Positions 7,810 through 17,611 of a stretch of 33,780 nucleotides of DNA are shown here, in pieces (position 1 is the stretch's first letter; the number at the start of each line of letters is the position of its first letter). The DNA is from Deltaproteobacteria bacterium (GTDB lineage Bacteria > Myxococcota > Myxococcia > Myxococcales > JAHFDP01): contig JAHFDP010000046.1 in NCBI GenBank assembly GCA_023248955.1, positions 1 through 33,780 on the forward strand, in the 5' to 3' direction. A model generated the notes under the pieces. It saw nothing but the letters and a program-made list of their open reading frames with translations. It had not been told where the DNA came from and did no database searches. A program made the position numbers and the translations under genes.

Positions 7810-7956
7810 TCCGACGCGCAATCTTGAGCGCTTCGAGCGCATTTTGCGCCCGTGTCCCCCTATCCCAGCTGGCGCAGTAAACCGACTTCGACCACGTTCG
7901 ACTGCGCTCCCGTATATTCGAAATCTCGACCTTCGAATCCCCGCAGGGACGCCAAT

Positions 7957-8160
7957 TTACTTTTCGGAATTACTCGGCTTGAACGCGGCGTCGACCGAAG
8001 CGATGTGGAAGTAGTTCACGCCGGCCGCGAGCGGGGCCGCGGGCAGTGTGTACGTTTCGGTCTGGATGAAGGTACCGTTCGAAGGACGGGTGGCCTCGAC
8101 CGACCCCAAGCCGATCTCTGGGTTTGGCGCCGGTGTATTCATTTGTATGTTTTTTGTATT
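7957..8160 (-). pseudogene. C-terminal remnant of a secreted-protein gene
   Basis: The minus-strand frame ending at 7957 reads smoothly from about 8160 as PNPEIGLGSVEATRP, then TFIQTETYTLPAAPLAAGVNYFHIASVDAAF and stop. The codons have the G/C-rich third positions of the neighbouring real genes, and the text resembles the last strands of a fibronectin- or Ig-like domain. Upstream of about 8160 the codon pattern fades and there is no signal peptide or sound start. I read it as the tail of a deleted surface-protein gene. It could be chance, but the composition argues against that. Bases 8200-8270 are AT-richer and may hold the promoter of the next gene. Confidence 0.4.
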
Positions 8161-8270
8161 GCGCCGGCCCCAACCGCGATGTGCGGTAAAAATTTCCATT
8201 GAAACTCGCCGCGGGGCACATTCGTATTAAATATCGAACGCAATTTTTCATCGTTGGATAAAGGTGCCCG

Positions 8271-11200
8271 ATGCGCAACCACGTTCTTTTCGCCATGCTC
8301 GCCCTGGTCGCGGGTTGCAAGAAAAAGATCGCTGGGCCGGCGCCATCTGTCGAGGGACTCGCTCCCGCCGGTGCCTGCACCGAGCAGCGCGTGACGTCCA
8401 TCGCGATCGCTGGCCACGGGCTCTCGCCGCTGGCTACGAAGACCCTGACTGGAACGCCGCGGCTCCAGCTGCCGCGGGTCACGCTCACGCAGGCGCTCGC
8501 CATCGACGGTGTGCCCGGCACGGGCCTCGCCCTGGACCTCGTCGATCCGCTCGACGCTGCTTCCACGTTGGTGCGCTGGACGAGCGAGACGAGCATGGCC
8601 TTCGACATCACGCCCGCCCGCTTTGTGCCGGGCCTCTATGGTATCGCCGTGCAGAACGGCGACAGTCAGCGCACGGTCTTCGACAAAGCGCTCTTGCTCT
8701 CGCCGCCGCCTACCGTCGCGCAGATCGACCCGGAGATCGTCGCGGCCACGAAGGGCGCCGCGGTCACCATCACCGGCGATTTTTTCATTCAGGCGGACGA
8801 ACTCAAGCCGACCGCGCTGTTTCGCGCGCCCGGCGTCGCGCCGGTGTCGCTCGCGCCGAGTGCGCTGGGCGATTGCCGCGCGCTGCCTGGGACCGCGGGT
8901 TACCGGGCGTGCAAGTCGATGACGGTGGCCATCCCCGCAGGCCTCTTCGCCAGTGGGAACTACGCGGTCGAGGTGCAGAACCCCGCCCCGGTCGGTTGCG
9001 ATTCGCACGGCGGCGCGCCGGGCGCGAGCGGGCAGATTCCACTGACGGTGGTGCCGGACCCCGTGCTAGCGCCGGAATCGAAGCCGTCGCCCATCGTGCC
9101 GGATCTCGTGGAGACCGCGCAGGCGGCCAACGCGCTCGCCGTGAGCGGGCACGACTTCGTTGTCTACGACGGGAAGACGCCGTTGCTCGATTTGGGCTCG
9201 CTCGCGCTTGCCACGACGGGCACGAGCTGCGTGCCGGTGCCGCTGGAGACGATCTTCGCCTTGCGGCGGCATGACCTCTTGCGCTGCACGGGTCTTGCTG
9301 CAACGCTCGTGCAGGGGGCTCTCACGCCCGCGAAGTACGCGGTGGCGGTGCAGAATCCTGCGCCGGCCGACGCGCTGTCGGGGCAGATGGTGTCGTTCGC
9401 AGTCGTGCCGCCGCCGACCCTCGCCGCGATCGTGCCGGACCTGGTGTGCACCGCGGAGGGGGGCGTCGGCGCGAGCGTCAGTGGAACCGATTTCCTCACC
9501 GTGGATGCCGTCGCGCCGACGATGCAGATCTCCGGGGTCGATCTCCCGACCACCGCCGCCGATTGCACGCCGATCGACGGCGCGGTGAACGAGTTCGCCG
9601 AGCGCTGCACGACGCTCGCGATGATGTTGCCTCAAGCGCTTGCAACGGGCGTGCTGCCGTTCGACATCGCGAACCCTGCGCCCGCGGCCGCCGTGAGCGG
9701 CACGATCGCGCTCGTCAACGTTGGGGCGCCCAACATCACGGCCGTGGAGCCGACACCCATCTGCAACGCGCAGGGCAACATCGCCATCACTGTGAACGGC
9801 ACCGGCTTTCTCGTGAACGACGGCGCGCTGCCGACCCTCGAAGTATCCCAGGGCGGCAGCTCGCACGCGATCGCCGACGTGACGCCGGGCGGCTGTACGA
9901 GCATCGCCAAGAGCGGCGGCGGCTCTGCGCAGCTCTGCACGTCGCTCGCCGTGACCGTGCTCAAGAACACGCTCCCGGACAGCCCGACGCCGTACGACGT
10001 CACGGTGCACAACCCGAAGACGGGCGACTGCTCCGGGGCGGCGAAGGGATCGCTCATCGTGGTTCCGCCGCCGACGGTGGCGTCGGTCGTGCCTGCCAAA
10101 ATCTGCTCGGGAGGCGGCACGCTCACCATCGCCGGCAGCGCGTTTCTCGACGGTGCGAGCGCCACGCTCGAGGGCGTTGGCGCGACGAGCGTGACCGTCA
10201 ATGGCGCGGGCGATACGGCGGTGGCGACCTTCCCTGGCGGGCTCGCAACGACTGGCAGCAGCAGCGCGGATCTCGCGCTCACCAATCCCACGACCTGCGA
10301 GAGCACGCTCCTGAGCGCGGTGAGAGTGGTGCCCGGTCCTGCGCTTTTTTTTGCGAATCCCTCCGTCGTTTACAACGGTGTCGATATCCAGGTGACGTTC
10401 TACGGGACGGGTTTCACACCGCCGCTCATGTCGGTGGCCATTCGGCCGGCGGGCTCGAGCGCCGCGCCGACCACCTTGCAAAATTTGAACTACGATTCCG
10501 ATCACCCCAACCGCGTGCAGGCCACGGTCAAGAAGGGCCTGGCGCCAGGGACCTACGACGTGCTGCTCAACGACCAGACGAGTTGCCCCGCGCTGCTCAC
10601 GGGCGGACTGATTGTGGTGGGCAACACCGCCCTCGCGCTCGGTGGCGTCACGCCCGGCTTCGGGGCGCAAGGCTCACCGACCGCGGTGGTGATCACGGCG
10701 GACGCGGTCGTCGGCGGCGGTGTACAGCCGATTCCGCAGGTCTACCTGACGGGAGTAGGAGGCACCTCCGCAACGCCGCTCACCTCGACCGCCGTGCAGG
10801 GCGGCGGCACGCTCACCGCGATCGTGCCGGCCACCCTCGCGAGCGGAACCTACGACCTCATCGTTGTGAACCCGCGCAACAACGCGAACCCCGGTGCGAC
10901 GGGCGTGGGTGTGTTGCTCTCCGCATTCAAGGTGGTGCCAGCCGCGACGCCGCCGCCCGTGGTGATGTCGGTGAGCCCGAGCGCGGTGCCGAACCAGAGC
11001 GGGCAGACCATCACGCTCGCCGGATCGAACTTCCGATCGCCCGACGTGAAGCTCTCTTGTACGTCGGGTGGGACGAGTGCGCCGATCGTGGTGCCGGCTA
11101 CAGTGACCAGTTCGAGTGCCACCTCGATCACCGCCAACTTCGATGCGAGCAGCTTCCAGTACACGGGGTGCGTCGTGCGCGCGACGGATACCGACAACGG

Positions 11201-12683
11201 CACCTTTGACGAGTTCTCGGCTTTGGTGGTGACGAATCCGGCGCAGAAGCTCGGGTCGTTCACCACGTCGGCCCAGACGCTCACGACCGCGCGCCGCGCG
11301 CTCTCGGCGGTCAGTGGTCGCGTGACGCGCGTGGCGCGATACCTCTACGCGCTGGGCGGCGATGATGGGACGGCAACCGGCGTATTACACTCAGTGGAGT
11401 CTACTCCCGTCGATCTCTTCGGTACGCCGGGAGCGTGGTTCACGCAGGCGAGAGGCCTCGGGACCGCGCGGGCATTCGCCGGGGCCGTCACGGTTGGACG
11501 CTTCATCTATGTGGTCGGCGGCACCTCTGACGGCGCGACTGCGCTCGACACCGTGGAGCGTGCGTGGCTGCTCGATCCTTCGGTGCGCACCGACTTCGAC
11601 GATCTCGATTTGCGCGTGGTTACGTCGAACGGACTTCCCGGCGGCGTCTACTACTACCGCGTCTCGGCGGTGATGGATGGCAGCGACAGCTTCAACCCGG
11701 GCGGCGAGTCGCTTCCCTCCGATTCGTTCGGCCTGTCGCTGCCCGCGCTGGCGAACGGCAACCTGGTGCAGGTGACGCTGTCGTGGCCCACGTTGGTGCA
11801 CGCGGCGAGCTACCGCATCTTTCGCACCGCGAAGGCGGGCGACGCGCCGGGCAGCGAGCAGCTCATCGGCACCACGTCGAGCACGCAGTTCATCGACATC
11901 GGGTTTTCGACCCAAGCAGGAACGCCGCTGCCCATCGGGTCGACCGGCGCCTGGACTACGTTGCCCGTGACGCTCTCGACCGGGCGGCAGGGGCTAGGCG
12001 TGACGACGGCCGTCGATCCCGGCAATGCGAGCAAGGTCTACCTCTACGCGCTCGCCGGTAAAGACGCGACCGGCACCGCGCTCGACTCGTACGAGGTGGC
12101 GCCGATGACACTCAACGGAGACGGCACGCAAACCGTGGGCGCCTTCTCCACAGGCTTGCTCGCGTTGCAAAACCGCCGCTGGCAGGTGAGCGCCTTGAGC
12201 GTTAACAAGACCAACGCGCCGAACGTGACGCTCGCAACCGACGCCTATGTCTATGTCGGCAGCGGTGTCGCGTCGGACGGCGCGTCGGTGGTCCCCGACA
12301 TCAACGCGGCCAAGGTCACCGTGGGTACGGGCGCGCTGGCCGGCGTGGCGAATGCGGTGGCCTGGGATGCGGTCGGTAAGTCGTCGCCGGGCCGCGCTGG
12401 TTACGGCGCGGCAGTGGCAAACAACTTCCTCTATTTCTTCGGCGGCGCCGGGGCGAGCCCCAGCAGCACAGCGAACCAGGCGCAGATTTGCGACGGCACC
12501 TGCTCGGGTGCGGGGGGCAAGGCCCTCGCGCCGTACCTCGCCAACAGCAACAACTCCACCTCGATGAACGCGGCCCGCTCCCTGATGGGGTCCGCCATCG
12601 AGAGCGCGTTCATCTACATGATTGGCGGGGCGTCGCCCTCGAGCACGACGCCGACGAACACAATCGAATACACGATCTGGTGA
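8271..12683 (+). CDS. Large TIG/IPT-repeat and Kelch-like surface lipoprotein
   Basis: A 1470-residue lipoprotein: signal peptide with lipobox LVAGC (Cys16) followed by KKK. Residues 30-990 are about ten Ig-like TIG/IPT repeats, each opening with a pattern such as PPPTVAQIDPEIV or PPTLAAIVPDLVC, and most closing with AVxVQNPAP or a variant. Residues about 1000-1100 and 1240-1465 read as Kelch-type propeller blades (ARYLYALGGDDG, RFIYVVGGTSDG, NFLYFFGGAG, FIYMIGGASP), split by a fibronectin-III-like insert at about 1105-1225 (VYYYRVSAVMDG ... ASYRIFRTAKAG). Probably a cell-surface adhesion or carbohydrate-binding protein anchored in the outer membrane. The gene for an outer-membrane barrel follows after 10 bases, so the two may form a pair. 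No enzyme motif is seen. Confidence 0.88.
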   Translation: MRNHVLFAMLALVAGCKKKIAGPAPSVEGLAPAGACTEQRVTSIAIAGHGLSPLATKTLTGTPRLQLPRVTLTQALAIDGVPGTGLALDLVDPLDAASTLVRWTSETSMAFDITPARFVPGLYGIAVQNGDSQRTVFDKALLLSPPPTVAQIDPEIVAATKGAAVTITGDFFIQADELKPTALFRAPGVAPVSLAPSALGDCRALPGTAGYRACKSMTVAIPAGLFASGNYAVEVQNPAPVGCDSHGGAPGASGQIPLTVVPDPVLAPESKPSPIVPDLVETAQAANALAVSGHDFVVYDGKTPLLDLGSLALATTGTSCVPVPLETIFALRRHDLLRCTGLAATLVQGALTPAKYAVAVQNPAPADALSGQMVSFAVVPPPTLAAIVPDLVCTAEGGVGASVSGTDFLTVDAVAPTMQISGVDLPTTAADCTPIDGAVNEFAERCTTLAMMLPQALATGVLPFDIANPAPAAAVSGTIALVNVGAPNITAVEPTPICNAQGNIAITVNGTGFLVNDGALPTLEVSQGGSSHAIADVTPGGCTSIAKSGGGSAQLCTSLAVTVLKNTLPDSPTPYDVTVHNPKTGDCSGAAKGSLIVVPPPTVASVVPAKICSGGGTLTIAGSAFLDGASATLEGVGATSVTVNGAGDTAVATFPGGLATTGSSSADLALTNPTTCESTLLSAVRVVPGPALFFANPSVVYNGVDIQVTFYGTGFTPPLMSVAIRPAGSSAAPTTLQNLNYDSDHPNRVQATVKKGLAPGTYDVLLNDQTSCPALLTGGLIVVGNTALALGGVTPGFGAQGSPTAVVITADAVVGGGVQPIPQVYLTGVGGTSATPLTSTAVQGGGTLTAIVPATLASGTYDLIVVNPRNNANPGATGVGVLLSAFKVVPAATPPPVVMSVSPSAVPNQSGQTITLAGSNFRSPDVKLSCTSGGTSAPIVVPATVTSSSATSITANFDASSFQYTGCVVRATDTDNGTFDEFSALVVTNPAQKLGSFTTSAQTLTTARRALSAVSGRVTRVARYLYALGGDDGTATGVLHSVESTPVDLFGTPGAWFTQARGLGTARAFAGAVTVGRFIYVVGGTSDGATALDTVERAWLLDPSVRTDFDDLDLRVVTSNGLPGGVYYYRVSAVMDGSDSFNPGGESLPSDSFGLSLPALANGNLVQVTLSWPTLVHAASYRIFRTAKAGDAPGSEQLIGTTSSTQFIDIGFSTQAGTPLPIGSTGAWTTLPVTLSTGRQGLGVTTAVDPGNASKVYLYALAGKDATGTALDSYEVAPMTLNGDGTQTVGAFSTGLLALQNRRWQVSALSVNKTNAPNVTLATDAYVYVGSGVASDGASVVPDINAAKVTVGTGALAGVANAVAWDAVGKSSPGRAGYGAAVANNFLYFFGGAGASPSSTANQAQICDGTCSGAGGKALAPYLANSNNSTSMNAARSLMGSAIESAFIYMIGGASPSSTTPTNTIEYTIW

Positions 12684-12693
12684 GGGAGCGATC

Positions 12694-13314
12694 ATGCGCA
12701 GTGTATTGCAAACGACATCGGTTGTCATCATGCTCGCCGCCGGCGCCGCGCGCGCCGAGGACAACGGCAAGCTCGGCATCTTCGTGGAGTCTCGCGTCGG
12801 TGGCGCGTTCCCCGGCCTCTTCAATCGCCTGAGGGTCGCGCCCACCTTCGCGCTCGAGGGCGGTGCTCTCTTCGCGCTGGACCAGCATCTGGGTGCGGTG
12901 TTCGAGATCTCCTACGCGCAGCCCCGCTCATCGCGCACGGTGGAAGACGCGCGACTCACCACGGGTGGTAAGTACAACGCGACCCTCACGATGCGCGACC
13001 TCGGTCTTTTCGCGGGCGGCAAGTGGCTCTTCCCATCGCTCGCCCAGAGACTGACTCCCTACGTGGAGGCGGGCGTGCGCGTGCACTTCATCGACACCAT
13101 CGTCCAGGGCAGCGCCGGCGCCGATTTCGGCCAGAACGACGAAACGTCGCCGCAGTGGGGCGCGGCGCTGCGCGTGGGGGCGAGCTATGCACTCGGACCC
13201 GGCGCGCTCTCCCTCACGGTGGAGGCGGCCTACGCCGAAGTCGCGCAGGTCGTGACCGGCGCGTCGAATATTTCTAATATATTGACGCAGCTCGGGTACG
13301 GCCTAAACTTTTAG
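12694..13314 (+). CDS. Outer-membrane beta-barrel protein
   Basis: 206 residues. ATG at 12694 has GGGAG (12684-12688) upstream; a longer frame from 12622 lies inside the previous gene. Residues 1-21 are a Sec signal ending ARAED. The rest alternates hydrophobic and polar residues in strands (GIFVESRVGGAF, LGAVFEISYAQP, YVEAGVRVHFID, ALRVGASYALG, SLTVEAAYAEV) and ends GYGLNF, with the C-terminal aromatic typical of proteins folded by the BAM complex. About eight strands are likely, as in OmpA/OmpW-like small barrels. It sits 10 bases behind the large lipoprotein gene, so co-transcription is likely. The specific function is unknown. Confidence 0.82.
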   Translation: MRSVLQTTSVVIMLAAGAARAEDNGKLGIFVESRVGGAFPGLFNRLRVAPTFALEGGALFALDQHLGAVFEISYAQPRSSRTVEDARLTTGGKYNATLTMRDLGLFAGGKWLFPSLAQRLTPYVEAGVRVHFIDTIVQGSAGADFGQNDETSPQWGAALRVGASYALGPGALSLTVEAAYAEVAQVVTGASNISNILTQLGYGLNF

Positions 13315-13623
13315 ATCGTCACCTCGACCGGTGCCTCGCCGAGCAGTCCCAGTGCCTCGTCTCTCGTTTCGTGGGAACGAGGCGCATGTGCCAATTCCCA
13401 ACAGCGTCAGCCGTTCACTTCTCGCCGGCCCACAATTTGCCCTCCAGCAACAGCTATCCGTCAGGTTCGCCTTGACCAGTTGAATGGGGATGGCCTCGAT
13501 TCTGTCTGCGCACGAATTTGGACGGTGCCCCGAGCGGAGAGACACCATGGTATTTGTCACCGAATGCACCAATTCAAACGCAACGACATCCCCGCGCGGC
13601 CTCAAGCTGCTGGGATGCCGTAA
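13315..13623. other. Intergenic stretch of 309 bases
   Basis: No convincing gene on either strand. A weak 7-bp inverted repeat, GCCTCGT (13354-13360) and ACGAGGC (13377-13383), is present without a T-run. The promoter of the following oxidoreductase operon should lie here, but no clear -35/-10 pair or ribosome-binding site is visible. Confidence 0.5.
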
Positions 13624-15771
13624 ATGCCGCGGGCGCATGTGGCGCGAGTCGGAGCGCGCGGGCCCAAGACGCGCGTCGTCGTTATCGGCGGCGGAATGGC
13701 GGGGCTCACCGCCGCCTCCTGTCTCACCGAGACGCCGGAGCTGCGACGGCGTTTCGACGTTAGCGTCTACCAGCTCGGATGGCGGCTCGGCGGCAAAGTA
13801 GCCAGCGGCCGCAATACTGCCGTTCATGACCGCAACGAGGAGCATGGCCTTCACGTTCTCTTCGGCTGCTACGAAAACACGTTCGGGCTCATCGCCCAGA
13901 CATGGGCCGAACGGCCCGCGATGGCTGGGTCCCCGTTTCCAACGTGGCAAGATGCATTTCGGCGCCAGGACTTCGCGGTCTTTGGCGACCTCCCCGATGG
14001 ACCAGGCCGTCGGCACTGGAGGCTTCCCTGGCCCAGGAATTCCGATGCGCTGCCCTCTGGCGCGCTGGTCACGCCCTGGGGCGCCGTCACTCACCTGTTC
14101 GGAATTGCCACCTGGGCCGTACAAGTCCTCGCCGACGCCGTGCGAAAACAGGGCGGAGCGCTCCCGCCTTCGCCGGAGGGCATGCCTTCCTGGCTAACCA
14201 CGCGGCTTGCCCAAACGGTGCGCTGGCTCTCTGACCCCAAGCTCGTTCTCGGACATGCCCAGGGATGGTTGTCGGTCGCCAGCGCGCTGGCCCAATCGCT
14301 CACGGACCCGGCCCAATCCAAAGACGAGCAAGACGCTGCGGGGCTTTTACTCTTGGCGGCCAAAGCGCGCGCCCTGCTGCGCAACGCTGCCGCCGACGAG
14401 ATCCGAAAGGACACCTACCTGCGCCGCGTTTGGGTGCTCGCGGATCTCACGTTGGCGTTCGTGCGTGGCATGTTGAACCCAGCGTATGGAATTTACCGCG
14501 ACTGGGATTTGAGTCGCATCGACCACCTGGAATTTTCCGACTGGCTCGCCAAAAACGGCGCGCACCGCGACGCGCTCGATGCGGGCCTGGTCCGCGGCAT
14601 CTATCACACCGTCTTTAGCTTCGGAGGCCAAGGCCAGGACGAGCGCGACATCGCCGCCGGGGCCGGCATTCGCTTCGTCTTGCGCATTATCGGCACCTAC
14701 AAGGGCTCGGTGCTCTACCTTCCGCGCGCGGGCATGGGCGAGCTGGTGGTCGCACCGGTCTACGAGGTTCTGCGCCAGCGCGGTGTGAAGTTCCATTTCT
14801 TCCGCAAACTGAGCAACGTCTTACCTGCTTCCGACGGAAGGTCCGTGGCGCGCTTCGACTTCGAAGTCCAAGCGCGCGAGAAACGCCCTTACGAGCCGCT
14901 GATCGCAGCAGGTGGGCTTCGCTGCTGGCCGGCCGCTCCGTTGTGGGATCAACTCGAAGATGGGGATCGGATGGCCAAGGCCGCCGTCGATTTCGAGTCG
15001 ACTTGGTGCCGGTGGCCGGCGGCTGCCCGAGAGAGCTTGAGCGCGGGGCGCGATTTCGACTTGAGTGTGCTCGCTCTGCCGATCGGCGCGCTCAAGAAGC
15101 TCAACGGCGATCCGACGCCCGCTGACGCCTTGGCTTTGCACAGCGAGCGACTGCGCGAGTCGCTTTCTAAAATTGGCGTGGCGCCCTCGCTTGCCGCGCA
15201 GTTGTGGCTCTCCAAGGATCTCGCCGAGCTTGGTTGGCGGCACGCGCGTGCGGCCATGGTCGCCGGCCCGCCACCGCTCGACATTTGGGCCGACATGAGC
15301 GACGTCCTGGCGACGGAAGCCGGAGTCCCGGCGCGCTCGCTTCACTATTTCTGCGGGACGTTGCACACCGATCTCCATCTTCGCCCGAGTGCACACGCCG
15401 GTGTCGCTGCCGAGGCGCAGGCACTCGCCCAGCGGGAAACCGATCGCTGGCTGGTGGACCACGCCCAGGCAATCTGGCCGGGCGCCTGCGCAGGTGGCGC
15501 GTTCGACTTTTCGAACCTCTCGGGTCAATTCGTGCGGGCCAACGTCGATCGCTCCTCGCTCTGCGCGCGCGCGACGGCGAAGACCATCACCGCGCGCCTC
15601 GATTGCGATGCTTCCGGATTCGACAACCTCTTTCTCGCGGGAGCTTGGCACAAAACTGGGCTGAACATGGAGTGCCTCGAAGCCGCCGTCATGTCGGGGA
15701 TGGAGTGCGCGCGCGCCGTTTCTGGCAGCCCCACGCGCGTGGTGGGCGAAGCTTTCATGCAGCGCCGGTGA
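13624..15771 (+). CDS. FAD-dependent oxidoreductase (amine-oxidase/phytoene-desaturase-like), copy 1
   Basis: 715 residues. The N-terminal Rossmann dinucleotide motif VVVIGGGMAGLTAA (18-31) follows RGPKTR, and the next conserved block VSVYQLGWRLGGK ... HGLHVLFGCYEN is the FAD-contact region of the phytoene desaturase/hydroxysqualene dehydroxylase superfamily. The mid part GMGELVVAPVYEVLRQRGVKFHFF and the end NLFLAGAWHKTGLNMECLEAAVMSG (FAD-binding C-terminal motif) are kept. The substrate is unknown; relatives act on isoprenoid or other lipid-like molecules. The start is uncertain: no ribosome-binding site precedes ATG 13624, and GTG 13636 is an alternative. A diverged paralogue follows 16 bases later, and a decarboxylase-domain gene converges on them. 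Confidence 0.85.
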   Translation: MPRAHVARVGARGPKTRVVVIGGGMAGLTAASCLTETPELRRRFDVSVYQLGWRLGGKVASGRNTAVHDRNEEHGLHVLFGCYENTFGLIAQTWAERPAMAGSPFPTWQDAFRRQDFAVFGDLPDGPGRRHWRLPWPRNSDALPSGALVTPWGAVTHLFGIATWAVQVLADAVRKQGGALPPSPEGMPSWLTTRLAQTVRWLSDPKLVLGHAQGWLSVASALAQSLTDPAQSKDEQDAAGLLLLAAKARALLRNAAADEIRKDTYLRRVWVLADLTLAFVRGMLNPAYGIYRDWDLSRIDHLEFSDWLAKNGAHRDALDAGLVRGIYHTVFSFGGQGQDERDIAAGAGIRFVLRIIGTYKGSVLYLPRAGMGELVVAPVYEVLRQRGVKFHFFRKLSNVLPASDGRSVARFDFEVQAREKRPYEPLIAAGGLRCWPAAPLWDQLEDGDRMAKAAVDFESTWCRWPAAARESLSAGRDFDLSVLALPIGALKKLNGDPTPADALALHSERLRESLSKIGVAPSLAAQLWLSKDLAELGWRHARAAMVAGPPPLDIWADMSDVLATEAGVPARSLHYFCGTLHTDLHLRPSAHAGVAAEAQALAQRETDRWLVDHAQAIWPGACAGGAFDFSNLSGQFVRANVDRSSLCARATAKTITARLDCDASGFDNLFLAGAWHKTGLNMECLEAAVMSGMECARAVSGSPTRVVGEAFMQRR

Positions 15772-15787
15772 GCGAAGGCAAGAAATC

Positions 15788-17611
15788 GTGACGACCGAGA
15801 AACAGACCCGAGTGGCTATTCTCGGCGGCGGTTGTGGCGCGATGGCTGCGGCCTTTGCACTCACGGCCACGCCCGAGTTGCGCCGGCGCTATGCCGTTAC
15901 GGTCTATCAGCGCGGCTTTCGGCTTGGCGGAAAAGGGGCCAGCGGCCGCAACCTCGAACGGCACGGACGCATCGAAGAGCACGGCATGCACATGTGGATG
16001 GGCTGGTATCAAAACGCTTTTCGGCTCCTGCGCGACTGCTACGCCGAGCGACGGCCCACGCCGCAAAATCCGCTCCAGCAATTTTCCGATGCCTTCACGC
16101 CGCAGCGCCGCGTCACGCTTCCGGAACCCGACGGCAACGGAGGATGGCGCCACTGGAACGTGGACTTTCCGCTTCTCCCTGGAGCGCCCGGCGACGAAGG
16201 CCCGGCACTTTCGGTGTCCCGCTTGGTTCCGCAGTTTTTGGCTTGGTTGCGATCGGCGGCAACTTCCGCGGGCCTTCGACAGGCGCCGGTGTTGCTCGAT
16301 CTGGGCGCCGCCATTGTGCGCGGGCTCGTGCTCGACGTGCTACCGCCGCTCGGGCGAGGCTTTGAGAGCATCGACGACGTCGAGCTCCGCGACTGGCTGG
16401 TGCGGCACGGTGCACGGCGGGAGAACACCTGGGCCCAGCCCATTCGCGCGATGTACACGATCGCGTTTTCATTTCTCGGTGGCGCGGCGTGTGACCCGGA
16501 GCGCGCGCGCATCGCCGCCGGTGTCGGGCTTCGGACGTGCCTGCTGATGGCGCTTGCCAACCGCGGCGCCCCGCTGTGGCGAATGAACGGAGGCATGGGC
16601 GACGTGGTCTTCGCGCCGCTCCATGAGGTGCTCGCCCAGCGTGGTGTTCGTTTCGAGTTCTTTCATCAAGTCGAGGCGCTGCGGCTCGCGTCGGATCGAC
16701 GCGCCATCGACTCCATCGAAGTCATTCGGCAAGCGCGCGCGAAAAACGGATCTTACGCGCCGCTTGTGGAAGTTCGCGGGATGCCGTGCTGGCCGTCGCG
16801 CCCGCTCTTTGCGCAACTCGCCCACGGTGAAGTGCTCGAGGCGAGCGGGGTAGACCTCGAGTTTGGCGACGTTCCCGCGCTCTCCGAAAAGCGCGTGCTG
16901 CGCAGCGGCGAAGACTTCGACGCTCTGGTCCTTGGCATTTCCCTCGGCGCGCTGCCAAAAATCGGTGCCGAGCTCGTCGCGGAGAGCAGCCGCTGGCAGC
17001 GCATGGTTGAAGGCATTCCCACCGTGGCCACACAAGCGGCCCAGCTCTGGTTCGCCAAATCTTTTGGTGGGCGCGCCTCTGGATGGGAGCCGACGGTCGC
17101 CTCGGCGCATGCTCCGCCCTTCGACTCGTGGGGTGACATGTCCCATCTCCTCGACAGCGAGAACTGGCCTCGGAAGGATGCTCCAAAGTCCATCGCCTAC
17201 CTCTGCGCCTGTCTCGAGGATATGTCGAGCGGCGCTGCGGAAACGTCGCCGCTCTCGCCCTCTGCCTCGACCGAACGGATCGAGCGCCAGGTCCGGACGT
17301 GGCTCGATCAGCAGGCCGCGACGACTTGGCCCGGCCTGCGAACCCCAGAGGGAAAATTCGATTTCGACCAGATCACGGATCACTATTTTCGCGCCAACGT
17401 GGACCCCAGTGATAGGTACGTCCTGACCCCGCCCGGGACGCCGTCACTGCGCCTTCACCCGGGCGATTCTGGTTTTGAAAATCTTTTTCTAGCGGGCGAC
17501 TGGACGTGGACACCGCTTTCTTGCAGTTGCGTCGAGGCCGCGGTGCAGAGCGGACTGCTCGCCGCGCAGGCCATTTCAGGCGCTCCGCGCAAGCTCCTCA
17601 GTAATTTTTAG
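15788..17611 (+). CDS. FAD-dependent oxidoreductase (amine-oxidase/phytoene-desaturase-like), copy 2
   Basis: 607 residues from GTG 15788. Same architecture as the gene before it: Rossmann motif VAILGGGCGAMAAAFAL, with Ala at the last glycine position, FAD-contact block VTVYQRGFRLGGKGASGR and HGMHMWMGWYQN, then MNGGMGDVVFAPLHEVLAQ, VRGMPCWPSRPL and the C-terminal FENLFLAGDWTWTPLSCSCVEA. It is about 110 residues shorter than copy 1, mainly in the middle helical region. The two are clearly paralogous but well diverged, so the duplication is old and the products may act in series or as a heterodimer. The stop codon overlaps by two bases the stop of the convergent decarboxylase-domain gene. Substrate unknown. 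Confidence 0.87.
   Translation: MTTEKQTRVAILGGGCGAMAAAFALTATPELRRRYAVTVYQRGFRLGGKGASGRNLERHGRIEEHGMHMWMGWYQNAFRLLRDCYAERRPTPQNPLQQFSDAFTPQRRVTLPEPDGNGGWRHWNVDFPLLPGAPGDEGPALSVSRLVPQFLAWLRSAATSAGLRQAPVLLDLGAAIVRGLVLDVLPPLGRGFESIDDVELRDWLVRHGARRENTWAQPIRAMYTIAFSFLGGAACDPERARIAAGVGLRTCLLMALANRGAPLWRMNGGMGDVVFAPLHEVLAQRGVRFEFFHQVEALRLASDRRAIDSIEVIRQARAKNGSYAPLVEVRGMPCWPSRPLFAQLAHGEVLEASGVDLEFGDVPALSEKRVLRSGEDFDALVLGISLGALPKIGAELVAESSRWQRMVEGIPTVATQAAQLWFAKSFGGRASGWEPTVASAHAPPFDSWGDMSHLLDSENWPRKDAPKSIAYLCACLEDMSSGAAETSPLSPSASTERIERQVRTWLDQQAATTWPGLRTPEGKFDFDQITDHYFRANVDPSDRYVLTPPGTPSLRLHPGDSGFENLFLAGDWTWTPLSCSCVEAAVQSGLLAAQAISGAPRKLLSNF

Noticed and set aside
7932-7954. A tRNA-like 3' end (TTCGAATCC followed by GACGCCA), possibly a tRNA or an att site.
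   Set aside because: The bases before the T-loop-like sequence do not pair with those after it, only five acceptor pairs can be drawn, and no anticodon arm fits. No second copy is seen in the window, so an att site is unsupported.
9066-10670. A 534-codon open frame on the minus strand.
   Set aside because: It is antisense to the TIG lipoprotein gene, very rich in Arg and His, and typical of the mirror frames of GC-rich genes. No domain or ribosome-binding site.
13354-13383. Intrinsic terminator after the beta-barrel gene.
   Set aside because: The stem has only seven pairs with a 16-base loop and no T-run.
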